Part shown: piece after piece, positions 15,383-23,560 of the stretch
Layout: each line of letters opens with the position of its first letter
How positions within the stretch are numbered: position 1 is the first letter of the stretch
Source of the DNA: Actinomycetota bacterium
GTDB taxonomy: Bacteria; Actinomycetota; Actinomycetes; Streptosporangiales; Streptosporangiaceae
Assembly (NCBI GenBank): GCA_003168255.1
Contig: PMSU01000137.1
Coordinates: 1 to 43,066 of the forward strand
Direction: 5' to 3'
Length of the DNA: 43,066 nt
The notes under the pieces: model-generated
Seen by the model: the letters and a program-made list of their open reading frames with translations, nothing else
What the model was told of the DNA's origin: nothing
Databases searched by the model: none
Program-made: the position numbers and the translations under genes

Positions 15383-15412
15383 CCCGCGGCTCTCGTGCAC
15401 GAGAGCCGCGGG
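15383..15412. terminator. 30-bp perfect palindrome between convergent genes
   Basis: Arms 15383-15395 and 15400-15412 pair fully around TGCA, which is itself self-complementary. It lies 8 bp after the AmiS/UreI stop and 27 bp before the convergent ROK stop, so it probably ends transcription in both directions. No T-run is seen, as is common in actinomycetes. Confidence 0.75.
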
Positions 15413-15438
15413 TCAGGCGCGGGTCAGGCGCGGGTCAC

Positions 15439-16608
15439 CTAGGCCTTGCGGGATGTCCAGGCGCGCAGGCCTTCGTCGGTGAGCACGGCGGCGAATGCGT
15501 CCTCGGCGGCACCGATGAGGGGAGCGTCATCGCCGAAGTGCGCGGGAATCAGCGCAGGGGGCGGCGATGCGCGGAACCGCATGAGTCCGTCAAGGTAGGC
15601 GGGGGTGACGTGGTCGCCGGCGAGCGCGAGGAGGTCGCGTCCCAGCCCGCCGACGGTGACGATGCTGGGGTCGAAGGCGTTGACCAGGCCGGCCGCCCCT
15701 CGCCCGAGGGACCGGGCAACGGCCTGCATCGCCGACAGTTCGTCGGGTTGGCCGGCCTGAGCTGCGGCAAGGACGCGGCGGGTGTAGCTGACTTCGTCGT
15801 CGGGGACGGGCTGGCGCAGTGCCCGGGCCACAGCCTGGCCGTCGAGGCTGGTGTTCCAGCAGCCGGTGGCACCGCACCGACAGCGCAGCGCCGGATCCCC
15901 GAACGGCATGTGGCCGAACTCGCCCGCCATCCCGGTAGCACCGAGCAGGGCGCGATCGCCTTCGATGACCGCGCCCCCCACACCGGCATCCAGGTACAGA
16001 TGCAGAGCGGTGCCAGCACCCATCGCGGCGCCGCGCCGCGCCTCGGCTATGGCGGCAAAGGTGGCGTCGTTGCCGGCCAGGAACGGGCAGCCAGGTTCGC
16101 GGGATGCCCACAGGGTCTCCAGGTCAACCTGGTGCCAGCCGAGATTGGGCGCGTGGGCCAGCGCGCCCGCTGCCACGGTGCCGGGCACGGCGACCGCGAC
16201 CGCCCGGATCCGCTCGCCATACCGCCCGGCTATGACCTCGAGCGCAGCGGACACCGCGGCGAGCACTTCTGCCTCGTCACGCCGGTGCGAGCGCCCGACG
16301 GACTCGACCTTGCCCCCGCCCAGCTGGACGGCTGCCACCTGCCAGGTCTCGTGGGCGATGACGCCAACAGCCACCAGCGGCCCGGCCGGGTGCGGATGCA
16401 GTGCGGTCGTGGGCCTGCCACGGATCCCGGTGGGCGGTGCCGGACACTCGGTCAGTAGCTGGAGCGACGCGAGCCGGGCGACCGTCTCGGCTGCGAAACC
16501 GCTCGGCATCCCCAGCAGGTGGGCGACCGAAGCCCGGGTGATGCCCGGCTGACCGTGCACCGCCCGCAAGACGGCCGCCTGGCCCGAGAGCCTGGACGTC
16601 GACCTCAT
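15439..16608 (-). CDS. ROK family transcriptional regulator
   Basis: 389 aa from the ATG at 16608, preceded by GGAGGA. The open frame upstream is antisense to the MFS gene and is not real. The N-terminal winged HTH is RAVHGQPGITRASVAHLLGM followed by AETVARLASLQLL. The ROK domain has a GxGGxx-type sugar or phosphate loop, DAGVGGAVIEGDRALLGATG, and the zinc site GHMPFGDPALRCRCGATGCW (H...CxCGxxGC). Full-length ROK repressors respond to sugars. It is divergent from an MFS exporter with a perfect operator between them, so it most likely represses that exporter and itself. Confidence 0.9.
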   Translation of the reverse strand: MRSTSRLSGQAAVLRAVHGQPGITRASVAHLLGMPSGFAAETVARLASLQLLTECPAPPTGIRGRPTTALHPHPAGPLVAVGVIAHETWQVAAVQLGGGKVESVGRSHRRDEAEVLAAVSAALEVIAGRYGERIRAVAVAVPGTVAAGALAHAPNLGWHQVDLETLWASREPGCPFLAGNDATFAAIAEARRGAAMGAGTALHLYLDAGVGGAVIEGDRALLGATGMAGEFGHMPFGDPALRCRCGATGCWNTSLDGQAVARALRQPVPDDEVSYTRRVLAAAQAGQPDELSAMQAVARSLGRGAAGLVNAFDPSIVTVGGLGRDLLALAGDHVTPAYLDGLMRFRASPPPALIPAHFGDDAPLIGAAEDAFAAVLTDEGLRAWTSRKA

Positions 16609-16647
16609 CGCAGAATCCTCCGCACTAGCGCAATCTGCTGCCCTCTT

Positions 16648-16672
16648 ATTATCCTCGTTATACGAGGATAAT
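16648..16672. promoter_or_regulatory. ROK operator: 10-bp inverted repeat with 5-bp spacer
   Basis: ATTATCCTCG and its exact reverse complement CGAGGATAAT flank TTATA. The site lies 40 bp upstream of the ROK start and 9 bp upstream of the MFS start, where a bound repressor would block both genes. Its AT-rich ends and size fit ROK operators. Confidence 0.75.
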
Positions 16673-16680
16673 ATGGACGA

Positions 16681-17928
16681 GTGGATGATACCGATCTTCC
16701 CAGCCAGCTGCGCTGGGACAGGCGCCACCGTGGCGGGCTGGGGCTCGCGGCGCTTGCCACCGCTTCGTTCGTCTATGTGACCGCGGAGACGTTGCCCGTC
16801 GGGCTGCTGCCGCAGCTCTCCGCCGGGCTGCACGTCCGGGTGGGCGCCATCGGGCTGCTCGTCACGATCTACGCGGCCGTCGCCGGACTCACGGCGATAC
16901 CAGTGACAGTATTGACCAGCCGCCTGCCCCGGCGCCGGGTCGTGGTCGGGGCGGTTGCCCTGCTGGCGCTGTCCCAGCTGGCCATGGCGCTGGCCCCCAG
17001 CTATCCGGTGGTGCTCGCGGCCAGGGTCGTGTGCGCGTTCGCGCACGGGGTGTTCTGGTCGGTGCTGGCCTCGGTGGCGGGCAGGCTGGTGGCGCCAGGC
17101 CGGGCCGGACGGGCCACGGCGATCGTCTTCACCGGCAACTCCCTCGCCCTGGTACTGGGCACTCCGCTCGCCAGCGCCCTCGGTGAGGTGCTGGGCTGGC
17201 GTGCCGCTACCGCCGTCGTCGGCGCGGCCGCGGCGGCCAGCGTCGCTGCCGTGCGCGCCACCCTGCCTCCGCTCCCCTCCGACACGCCTGCCCGCGGCCT
17301 GCGGACCAGGATCGCCGAGATACCCGCGGCGCTGCGCAGCAGATCGCTCATCGCGGTCTGCGCGGTCACGGTGCTCGTGGTCATCGGGCATTTCACCGCC
17401 TACACCTATATTGCCGTCCTCGTCCGGCGTGACGCAGGCCTGACCGGGCTGGCTCTTTCGGTGGTGCTGCTGACCTATGGTGTCGCTGGCGTCGCAGGCA
17501 TCGGGCTTACCGGGTGGGCTACCGACCGGCGACCGCGGCTGGCCGGCGCTGGCTGCGCGGTCACGCTGACCGTGGCGCTCGCCGCCCTGTCGACCCTCGG
17601 CCCCGGTTCCGCGGGGTTCACCGTCGCCGCGATCGTGCTCTGGGGTGCTGCCTTCACTGCCATCCCGGTGTGCCTACAGTCGGCCGTCCTGCGCGTCGCG
17701 CCACAATCCGCCGACACGGCTTCGGCACTCTATGTCGTCACCTTCCAGGTCGGGATCGGCGGCGGCGCCCTCGCCGGATCGATCCTCGTGGACGCCGGCC
17801 AGCTAAGCGCACTTCCCGTCGTCGGCATGGCCCTGGCCGCAGTCGGCACAGTTATCCTGCTGATGGCGCGCCGCGCCTTCCCCGGCCGACCCGCCCGACC
17901 CGCCCGCTGCCAGGAGGGTGAACGGTGA
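16681..17928 (+). CDS. MFS transporter (SotB/sugar-efflux-like)
   Basis: 415 aa from a GTG at 16681. About twelve membrane segments are visible, beginning GLGLAALATASFVYVTAETL (about residues 19-38). The MFS motif region TSRLPRRRVVVGAVALL follows the second segment, and AARVVCAFAHGVFWSVLASV (about 117-136) is typical of the drug/sugar exporter (DHA1) branch. The start of the first segment, with a conserved TAETLPVGLLPQLSAGL, is characteristic of proteins annotated as sugar efflux, arabinose efflux or chloramphenicol-resistance-like transporters. It is probably controlled by the divergent ROK regulator. Substrate unknown. Confidence 0.9.
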   Translation: MDDTDLPSQLRWDRRHRGGLGLAALATASFVYVTAETLPVGLLPQLSAGLHVRVGAIGLLVTIYAAVAGLTAIPVTVLTSRLPRRRVVVGAVALLALSQLAMALAPSYPVVLAARVVCAFAHGVFWSVLASVAGRLVAPGRAGRATAIVFTGNSLALVLGTPLASALGEVLGWRAATAVVGAAAAASVAAVRATLPPLPSDTPARGLRTRIAEIPAALRSRSLIAVCAVTVLVVIGHFTAYTYIAVLVRRDAGLTGLALSVVLLTYGVAGVAGIGLTGWATDRRPRLAGAGCAVTLTVALAALSTLGPGSAGFTVAAIVLWGAAFTAIPVCLQSAVLRVAPQSADTASALYVVTFQVGIGGGALAGSILVDAGQLSALPVVGMALAAVGTVILLMARRAFPGRPARPARCQEGER

Positions 17929-18238
17929 CTCAGCCGACCTGCGCGACCGACCCTGGCACTTGTTTTACCAGTATAAGTGGCGTGTGGTTACCAGTCTCTG
18001 AGACACCCTGACACCGGGGATCAGCGGCCGGATGCTCATCTTGTGCGGCGACGCCGATCACGCGATCAGCGGGGCGGGTCAGCGGCGGGCGGGTCAGCGG
18101 GGGGCGGCTTGCCTGGGGACTGACAGCGGCGGGCAGCTAGCCTGGGGACTGCGGCGGGCAGGCATCATCGGGAAGGATTTTGTACGCGCTGACGACCAGG
18201 ATCCTTCCTGATCCTTGGCACCTTGAGGAGGCTGGCCG
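17929..18238. other. Gap with short repeats and a decayed palindrome
   Basis: No gene seen. It holds GGCGGGTCAGCG-like short repeats, two copies of AGCCTGGGGACT or a close variant, and the second copy of the dispersed palindrome at 18171-18208. A promoter for the patatin gene is expected here but no boxes can be assigned. Confidence 0.5.
18171..18208. repeat. Dispersed palindrome copy 2 (decayed left arm)
   Basis: GGAAGGAT (18171-18178) pairs with ATCCTTCC (18201-18208). The right side carries the same 16-mer, CGACCAGGATCCTTCC, as the hairpin after lysR; the left arm has diverged beyond its first 8 bases. Confidence 0.6.
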
Positions 18239-19060
18239 GTGAAGACGGCGTTTGTGCTGGGCGGGGGCGGCGTGCTGGGGGCGCACGAGGTGGGGATGCT
18301 CCGGGCGCTGTCCGAGGCCGGGATCGTGCCCGACGTGATCGTGGGCACCTCGGTGGGCGCGATCAATGGCGCGTTCGTCGCCGCGGACCCAGACGACGCC
18401 GCGCAGCGGCTCGGCGGGCTCTGGCAGGGCGCCGACCTACAGCAGGCGTTCAGCGGAAACATCCTGGGCCGGGCCGCCACGCTGGCCCGGTCTCGCACGC
18501 ACCTGCACGCGATCGAGCCGCTGGCGGCCATGCTGGAGCGCGCGCTGCCGGTGGCCGATTTCGCCGACCTCGCGCTGCCCTTTCACTGTGTCGCCGCCAG
18601 CATCGAACGGGCCAGCGCACGCTGGTTCAGCAGCGGCCCGCTGGTGCCCGCGGTACTCGCCTCGTGCGCCGTGCCGGGGCTGCTGCCGCCGATCGAGGTA
18701 GATGGCGAGCATTACTTTGACGGCGGGCTGGTGCATTCGATCCCGGTGGGACGGGCCGTCGAACTGGGGGCGGGCATCATCTATGTGCTGCACGTCGGCC
18801 GGGTCGAGCGTCCGCTGGCCCCGCCGCGGCGGCTATGGGAAGTGGGCCTGGTCGCCTTCGAGATCGCCCGGCGGCACCGGTTTCACGAGGAAATGGCCGC
18901 CTTGCCGCCAGATGTGCAAGTCCATGTCCTGCCGTCCGGCGGAACCCAGCGGGCGCCCGATCTGTCGCAACTGCGGTACCGGGGTGAGAAGACTAATGTC
19001 GGAGTGAATATCGAGCGTGCGTATAAAGCGTCCGCGAGCTATCTCGCCGAGCTGGCCTGA
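18239..19060 (+). CDS. Patatin-like phospholipase (RssA-like)
   Basis: 273 aa from a GTG at 18239, with GAGGAG upstream. Patatin hallmarks: the glycine-rich oxyanion loop LGGGGVLGAHEVGMLRAL (residues 7-24), the nucleophile elbow GTSVGA (GxSxG, Ser about residue 38), and the catalytic Asp in YFDGGLVHSIPV (DGG, about 161). These proteins hydrolyse acyl chains from phospholipids with a Ser-Asp dyad. Length fits the single-domain bacterial form. It is followed after 27 bp by an acyltransferase on the same strand, so the two may form a lipid deacylation and reacylation pair. Confidence 0.93.
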   Translation: MKTAFVLGGGGVLGAHEVGMLRALSEAGIVPDVIVGTSVGAINGAFVAADPDDAAQRLGGLWQGADLQQAFSGNILGRAATLARSRTHLHAIEPLAAMLERALPVADFADLALPFHCVAASIERASARWFSSGPLVPAVLASCAVPGLLPPIEVDGEHYFDGGLVHSIPVGRAVELGAGIIYVLHVGRVERPLAPPRRLWEVGLVAFEIARRHRFHEEMAALPPDVQVHVLPSGGTQRAPDLSQLRYRGEKTNVGVNIERAYKASASYLAELA

Positions 19061-19087
19061 CCCGGTCATCGACGGGAAGGGCCGGCC

Positions 19088-20140
19088 ATGCTGCCACCCC
19101 GGCTGGTACGCCGGTTCCTGCTAGCACCGCTGACGGTCGTCATCGCGCTCGCCCTGGTAGTGCTGTTCCCGCTGCTGGCGCTCGTCGCCATGCTGGTCGG
19201 GCTGGTCGGGCTGTCACGGCCGGGCCGCATGCGCGGCCTGCGCGTGCTGTGGTTCGCGGTGGTCTGGCTCACCGCGGAGACGATGGCCCTGTTCACCTGC
19301 ATGGGTCTGTGGATAGCGAGCGGATTCGGCGGGCGGCTGCGGACCGAGCCCTACGCGAATCGCCACTACGCGGTCATGCGATGGTTCCTCGACCTGGTGT
19401 ACCGGGCTGGCACCGCTGCCTTCGGGGTGCGGATCGAGGTGGACGAGCCAGAGCTCACCGGCGAAGAACGGATCGCCAGGCTGGCGCGCCCGATCATCGT
19501 GCTCAGCCGTCACGCCGGGCCGGGCGACTCGTTCCTGCTCGTGCATCATCTGCTCAGCGTCTACCATCGGCGGCCGCGGGTGGTCATGAAGGCGACGCTA
19601 CAGCTTGACCCGGGCCTGGACGTCGTGGCCAATCGCCTGCCCAACGTGTTCATCTCCCGCCGCAAGGCCGGCGAGGGCTTGTTTGTCGAGGAGATCAAGC
19701 GCCTCGCCAGCGGGCTCGACGCCGATGGCGCCCTGGTGATTTTCCCCGAAGGCGGCAACTGGACGCCCAGCCGCTGGCGGCGCGGCATCCAGCGGCTGGA
19801 ACGGAAGGGCCGCCAGGATCTCGCGACCCGGGCGCAGGACATGCCGAATGTGCTGGCGCCGAGGACCGGCGGGGTGCTCGCGGCCATCAGCGCCTGCCCC
19901 GAGGCCGACGTGATCTTCGTGGCGCATGCCGGGCTGGACATGCTGGTCAGCGTGGGCGACGTCTGGCGTGGGCTGCCGATCAATCAGGTTGTCCAGGCGA
20001 AGTGGTGGCGGGTCCCCTTCGACCAGGTGCCACGCTCGGCCGGTCATGAGGAGCAGGTCAAGTGGCTCTACGACTGGTGGCAGCTCATCGACGCGTGGAT
20101 CAGCGACAACCGGCCCGCAGCCAAGGTGCCCGCGGGCTGA
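19088..20140 (+). CDS. 1-acyl-sn-glycerol-3-phosphate acyltransferase-like protein
   Basis: 350 aa, ATG at 19088 with GGGAAGGG upstream. Two hydrophobic segments (about residues 10-42 and 52-80) suggest membrane anchoring. The PlsC-type motif I is SRHAGPGDSFLLVHHLL (HxxxxD, about 140-156), and FPEGGNWTPSRWRRG (about 221-235) is the motif III block that binds the glycerophosphate. It would transfer an acyl chain to a lysophospholipid at the inner membrane face. It lies 27 bp behind the patatin gene. It is longer than minimal PlsC (about 250 aa) because of the N-terminal membrane part and C-terminal tail. Confidence 0.9.
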   Translation: MLPPRLVRRFLLAPLTVVIALALVVLFPLLALVAMLVGLVGLSRPGRMRGLRVLWFAVVWLTAETMALFTCMGLWIASGFGGRLRTEPYANRHYAVMRWFLDLVYRAGTAAFGVRIEVDEPELTGEERIARLARPIIVLSRHAGPGDSFLLVHHLLSVYHRRPRVVMKATLQLDPGLDVVANRLPNVFISRRKAGEGLFVEEIKRLASGLDADGALVIFPEGGNWTPSRWRRGIQRLERKGRQDLATRAQDMPNVLAPRTGGVLAAISACPEADVIFVAHAGLDMLVSVGDVWRGLPINQVVQAKWWRVPFDQVPRSAGHEEQVKWLYDWWQLIDAWISDNRPAAKVPAG

Positions 20141-20178
20141 ACGCTGACCGGCTCGGTTACCGCGCGCCCTGCCCCTGG

Positions 20179-22485
20179 TCAGGATGCGACCTGATAGGCG
20201 TTGGTGATGGTCTCCGTGACCGACCCGCCCGCGGCATCGGCCGCACTGGTCCGAAGGGTCACCAGCGCGCCGGCCGGGGCCGAGAACACCGCCGCGTAAC
20301 TCCCGCCCGCGCCGCTGACACTGGCAGCCTGCCAGGTCTTGCCGCCGTCGAAGGACACCGACTCCGTCACGCCGGTGATCTTCGCCGCCTTCGCCAGCTG
20401 TAGGTGGCCCACCGACACCCGGACCACTTGCTGGCCGGGACTGGCCGAGCCGGCCAGCCCCAGGCCGACCACCCTGTAGCGCAGCGTCATCATCGGCTGC
20501 ACCGCACACGCACGGCCGGAGTGCAGGTAGGCACTACAGGCCCAGCCGGGCGGCAGCGTGGATCCTGCTTCCTGGGCCGACCGCCAGGTCCACACGGTCT
20601 GGGTCGCGCTGGACAGCGGCTGTAGCTTGCTTCGCACGGCGGTGTCCAGCTCGAACCTGATGGTCGATGGCGCCGAGCTCAGCGTGGTGGTGGCCGCGAA
20701 GCGTCCCTGGAAGTACGGCAAGGGGCCGCCCGCGATCTGTGTTCCGTTCTGGTCGATCTCATAGCTGGCGGTCGCCGTGAACGGCTTGAAGATGACCCGC
20801 CCGCCGGTGTGCCCGGGCACGCTGTCGCTGAACGCGGTCATATACAGCGACAGGTTGTTCCCGGCCCGGCTCGCCGACACCGGGAGGGGCCGGTTCCCGC
20901 CAATGGCCTGGATCAGCTTGACATCGGGGGCGGGATGCAGCGGGTAGGCACCCCAGTCCTCGGCCAGCCGCTGGCCGGGAACGAACGCCCGCGGCGCACT
21001 GGTCTGGCCGCCATAGCCTGCCCACCAGACCGACGGGAAGAAGCTCTCCACCCAGGCCAGCGACGGGTGGACCGACATGTAGATGGTCCGGGCCGTCGGG
21101 AGCCGTATCACGTCGAACGGCGTTATCGTGAGGATCCCGCCTTCCTGCACGTTCTGGGTCCTGGGGGCGATGGGGAAGACCGGAGTCCTGCCTTCGAGCC
21201 CGGTCGATGTGACCGCCCCGTAGAACCGCGCGTTCTCCGTGGCCACGCTGGCCTGGTTGACCACGTAATGCTGGGCCGGGATGGTCCCGCGGGACTGGTA
21301 GGCCAGGTCGTACTCATACGGGGTTCCGGGCGCCGTGGACCGCGAGTACAGCCACCCTGTCGTGACGGCGGTGAGCGTCCCGGTGGCCGGGCTCACCCGC
21401 GTAGGGCTGACGTACAGCGGCGGAGCGGGCGACCTCAGGCCGAGCGAGTTGAGCCACTGAACGCCCATGATGGGGCCGGCCGCGGCGGTCCGGGACAGGT
21501 TGAAGCCCACGTCCCGCAGGATCCCTGGCCGCGATGTGACCATCTGGATCCGGCTGGTCGCGGCCTGCTCTGCCACGTGCACCGTAGTGTTCGCCGTCAC
21601 GCTGAACTGCGGCAGGACCACGACATGCGAGACGCTGAAGAAGCCGCCCCCAAACTGGCCGACCGCCCAGTAGTGCCCGGCCGGCACGCTGAACTTCGCC
21701 ACGCCATGCTTGAAGACGCCGACTGCCTCGGCCGGGTTGGAGAACAGACTGCTGTTGTCGACATTGGTCACTATCACGTAATCGCCGGTGTCCGGCTGGC
21801 CGGACAGGTCGGTCCCGTCGACGGTCAGCGTGTGCATCGCGTACTTGGGGTGTGGTGCCGGGGCGGGCGCACCGCCCGCGCCGACCGCACCGGCTAGGGC
21901 GATGGAGACTCCGTGGGCGAAGATCCCGTCCTGCCCGTAGCTGCCGCGGGCATGGTCGGCGGTGAACTGGCCGGCTAGCGCCGCCCCGAGCTTTGTTGCC
22001 CCGGCCGCGGTCAGGTACCCCGCGGCGGCTCCCCCGCCGGACGAGAGGATGGTCACCCCGGGCAGCGCGGGCAGTTGTCCGGTGTAGCTCACCAGTACCG
22101 GAAGCTCGCCGCCGGACTCCGCACCGGCCAGCGCGCTGACGTCGAACAGGCTCGGATCCAGGCCGCGGCCCAAGTAGGGCATCGCATCGTCCGGCAGCAC
22201 GTAGGACTTGCCGTCCATGGTCAGCGTCTGCGTCTGACCGGCGGTCGCGGCCGCACCGACCGGGCCAAGGGTACTGACGGACTGGCCGTACGCGCTGGTA
22301 GCACCCACGGATAGCTGTTCGCCGTTGATCAGGAAGACAGGCCGGCCCTGGCCCTGCGTCCTGGTCGCTGCCGTGGTCGCTGCCATGGCGGCCGGGCGGG
22401 CGACGGCGGCCGCGGCGGAGCAGAGCGCGACGGCGACAGTAAGGCTGGCCGCGAGGGCGACTGGCCTGAGCGGATGATGACGCAC
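20179..22485 (-). CDS. Large secreted protein resembling subtilase flanking domains, no protease domain
   Basis: 768 aa from a GTG at 22485. A signal peptide is clear (basic start, then hydrophobic ALAASLTVAVALCSAAAAVA). The region at about residues 86-145 (DGKSYVLPDDAMPYLGRGLD and LFDVSAL) resembles the pro-region of actinobacterial S8 peptidases. The rest resembles the regions that follow the catalytic domain: DGTDLSGQPDTGDYVIVTNV (about 222-241), a beta-rich middle, and C-terminal sheets with TITNAYQVAS at the end. The Asp, His and GTSMAxPH Ser motifs of subtilases are all absent. It is likely an exported, non-proteolytic protein. Family assignment is from memory of such sequences and only moderately sure. 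Confidence 0.7.
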   Translation of the reverse strand: MRHHPLRPVALAASLTVAVALCSAAAAVARPAAMAATTAATRTQGQGRPVFLINGEQLSVGATSAYGQSVSTLGPVGAAATAGQTQTLTMDGKSYVLPDDAMPYLGRGLDPSLFDVSALAGAESGGELPVLVSYTGQLPALPGVTILSSGGGAAAGYLTAAGATKLGAALAGQFTADHARGSYGQDGIFAHGVSIALAGAVGAGGAPAPAPHPKYAMHTLTVDGTDLSGQPDTGDYVIVTNVDNSSLFSNPAEAVGVFKHGVAKFSVPAGHYWAVGQFGGGFFSVSHVVVLPQFSVTANTTVHVAEQAATSRIQMVTSRPGILRDVGFNLSRTAAAGPIMGVQWLNSLGLRSPAPPLYVSPTRVSPATGTLTAVTTGWLYSRSTAPGTPYEYDLAYQSRGTIPAQHYVVNQASVATENARFYGAVTSTGLEGRTPVFPIAPRTQNVQEGGILTITPFDVIRLPTARTIYMSVHPSLAWVESFFPSVWWAGYGGQTSAPRAFVPGQRLAEDWGAYPLHPAPDVKLIQAIGGNRPLPVSASRAGNNLSLYMTAFSDSVPGHTGGRVIFKPFTATASYEIDQNGTQIAGGPLPYFQGRFAATTTLSSAPSTIRFELDTAVRSKLQPLSSATQTVWTWRSAQEAGSTLPPGWACSAYLHSGRACAVQPMMTLRYRVVGLGLAGSASPGQQVVRVSVGHLQLAKAAKITGVTESVSFDGGKTWQAASVSGAGGSYAAVFSAPAGALVTLRTSAADAAGGSVTETITNAYQVAS

Positions 22486-22819
22486 GCACGCCTCCGGGAG
22501 GGTTACGCCTGGGTCAGCCGGGCGGCCGGCTCAGGCCAGGAGAGCTGCTTTCGACAGGAGGTACTGCCGCGGCCCTATACATATGAACGCGGACCCATGG
22601 ATTTGGTTGCTCGCGAGCAAGAACGGCTGACGGCAGGCCGCAGTCACCGGCTGTGAGTGGCTAGCCTTGGGTGCGGGTCATAGAGGCAGGTCAGCACGTG
22701 CTCGTCGGCGGCTGCCACGGCGCCCGCGCCGACCCGGCCGGCTCCGATTCCCAAAACTGTCCGCCCGGCCGCGTAGGGTCTCGATACTATATTCGACGTC
22801 CATCAACTGGGAGGCCCGA
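22486..22819. other. Divergent intergenic region
   Basis: This stretch separates the secreted-protein start from the DUF2786 start. No gene or clear promoter box is seen. TATACATATG near 22578 and ATACTATATTCG near 22785 are AT-rich spots that may hold promoters. Confidence 0.4.
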
Positions 22820-23557
22820 GTGATAGCCGATAACCCTGGCGCGCTGCTGGAGCGGGTACGCAAGCTGCTCGCCAAGGCCGAGGCCGAGGGCGTGACCCCG
22901 GCCGAGGCCGAGGCGCTCACCGCCAAGGCGGCCGAGCTGATGGCCCGGTACGGGATCGACCGGGCGCTGCTCGCCGCGGCCAAGCCGCAAACCGACCGGC
23001 CGGCCAGCCGCATCGTCGACGTGGACAACCCGTGGTCGCAGATCAAGGCGCACCTGCTCGGCGGCCTGGCGTCCGCGATACGTTGCGCGTGCGTCCAGTT
23101 GCCGCGCACCGACACCGGGACCGGCACCCGGATCCACGTGTTCGGCTACGCCTCGGACCTGGAGCGGGCCGAGATCCTTTACACCTCGCTGCTGATCCAG
23201 ATGGCGCACGGCCTGGTCGCGGTCGAGGTGCCGGCGATGGCCCGCAGTCCCCGGGCCTACCGGCGCAGCTGGCTGCTCGGCTTCACCTCCGCCGTGGTCG
23301 CACGGGTGCAGGCGGCCGAGCAGCGGGCGGCCGCGACGGCTACCCACGAGCCCGTCACGGGCAAGAGCACCGCCCTGGTCCTGGCCGACCGGGCCCTGGT
23401 GGTCCGGCGCCAGTGCGAGCAGGCCTACCCCGTCACCCGCAAGATGCGGCTGACCTACACCGGCAGCGGCTACCGGGACGGCTACAGCGAGGGCCAGCGG
23501 GCCGACGTCGGCAGCGCGCGCGTCAAGGGCACCGCGAACCGCGCGCTGACCAGGTAA
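22820..23557 (+). CDS. DUF2786 domain protein
   Basis: 245 aa from a GTG at 22820, preceded by GGGAGG. The N-terminal DUF2786 domain is clear: LLERVRKLLAKAEAEGVTPA (residues 8-27) and EALTAKAAELMARYGIDRAL (about 30-49). The remaining part is alpha/beta with conserved-looking HVFGYASDLERAEILYTSLL (about 106-125) and a C-terminal GSGYRDGYSEGQRA. The function of this family is unknown; it is common in actinobacteria and phages. Its stop is only 3 bp from the convergent rsmB stop. Confidence 0.85.
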   Translation: MIADNPGALLERVRKLLAKAEAEGVTPAEAEALTAKAAELMARYGIDRALLAAAKPQTDRPASRIVDVDNPWSQIKAHLLGGLASAIRCACVQLPRTDTGTGTRIHVFGYASDLERAEILYTSLLIQMAHGLVAVEVPAMARSPRAYRRSWLLGFTSAVVARVQAAEQRAAATATHEPVTGKSTALVLADRALVVRRQCEQAYPVTRKMRLTYTGSGYRDGYSEGQRADVGSARVKGTANRALTR

Positions 23558-23560
23558 AAG

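Noticed and set aside
15439..17391. 650-aa open frame extending the ROK gene upstream
   Set aside because: The part beyond 16608 is antisense to the MFS gene, is Gly/Arg-rich with no domain, and crosses the operator. A good Shine-Dalgarno precedes the ATG at 16608.
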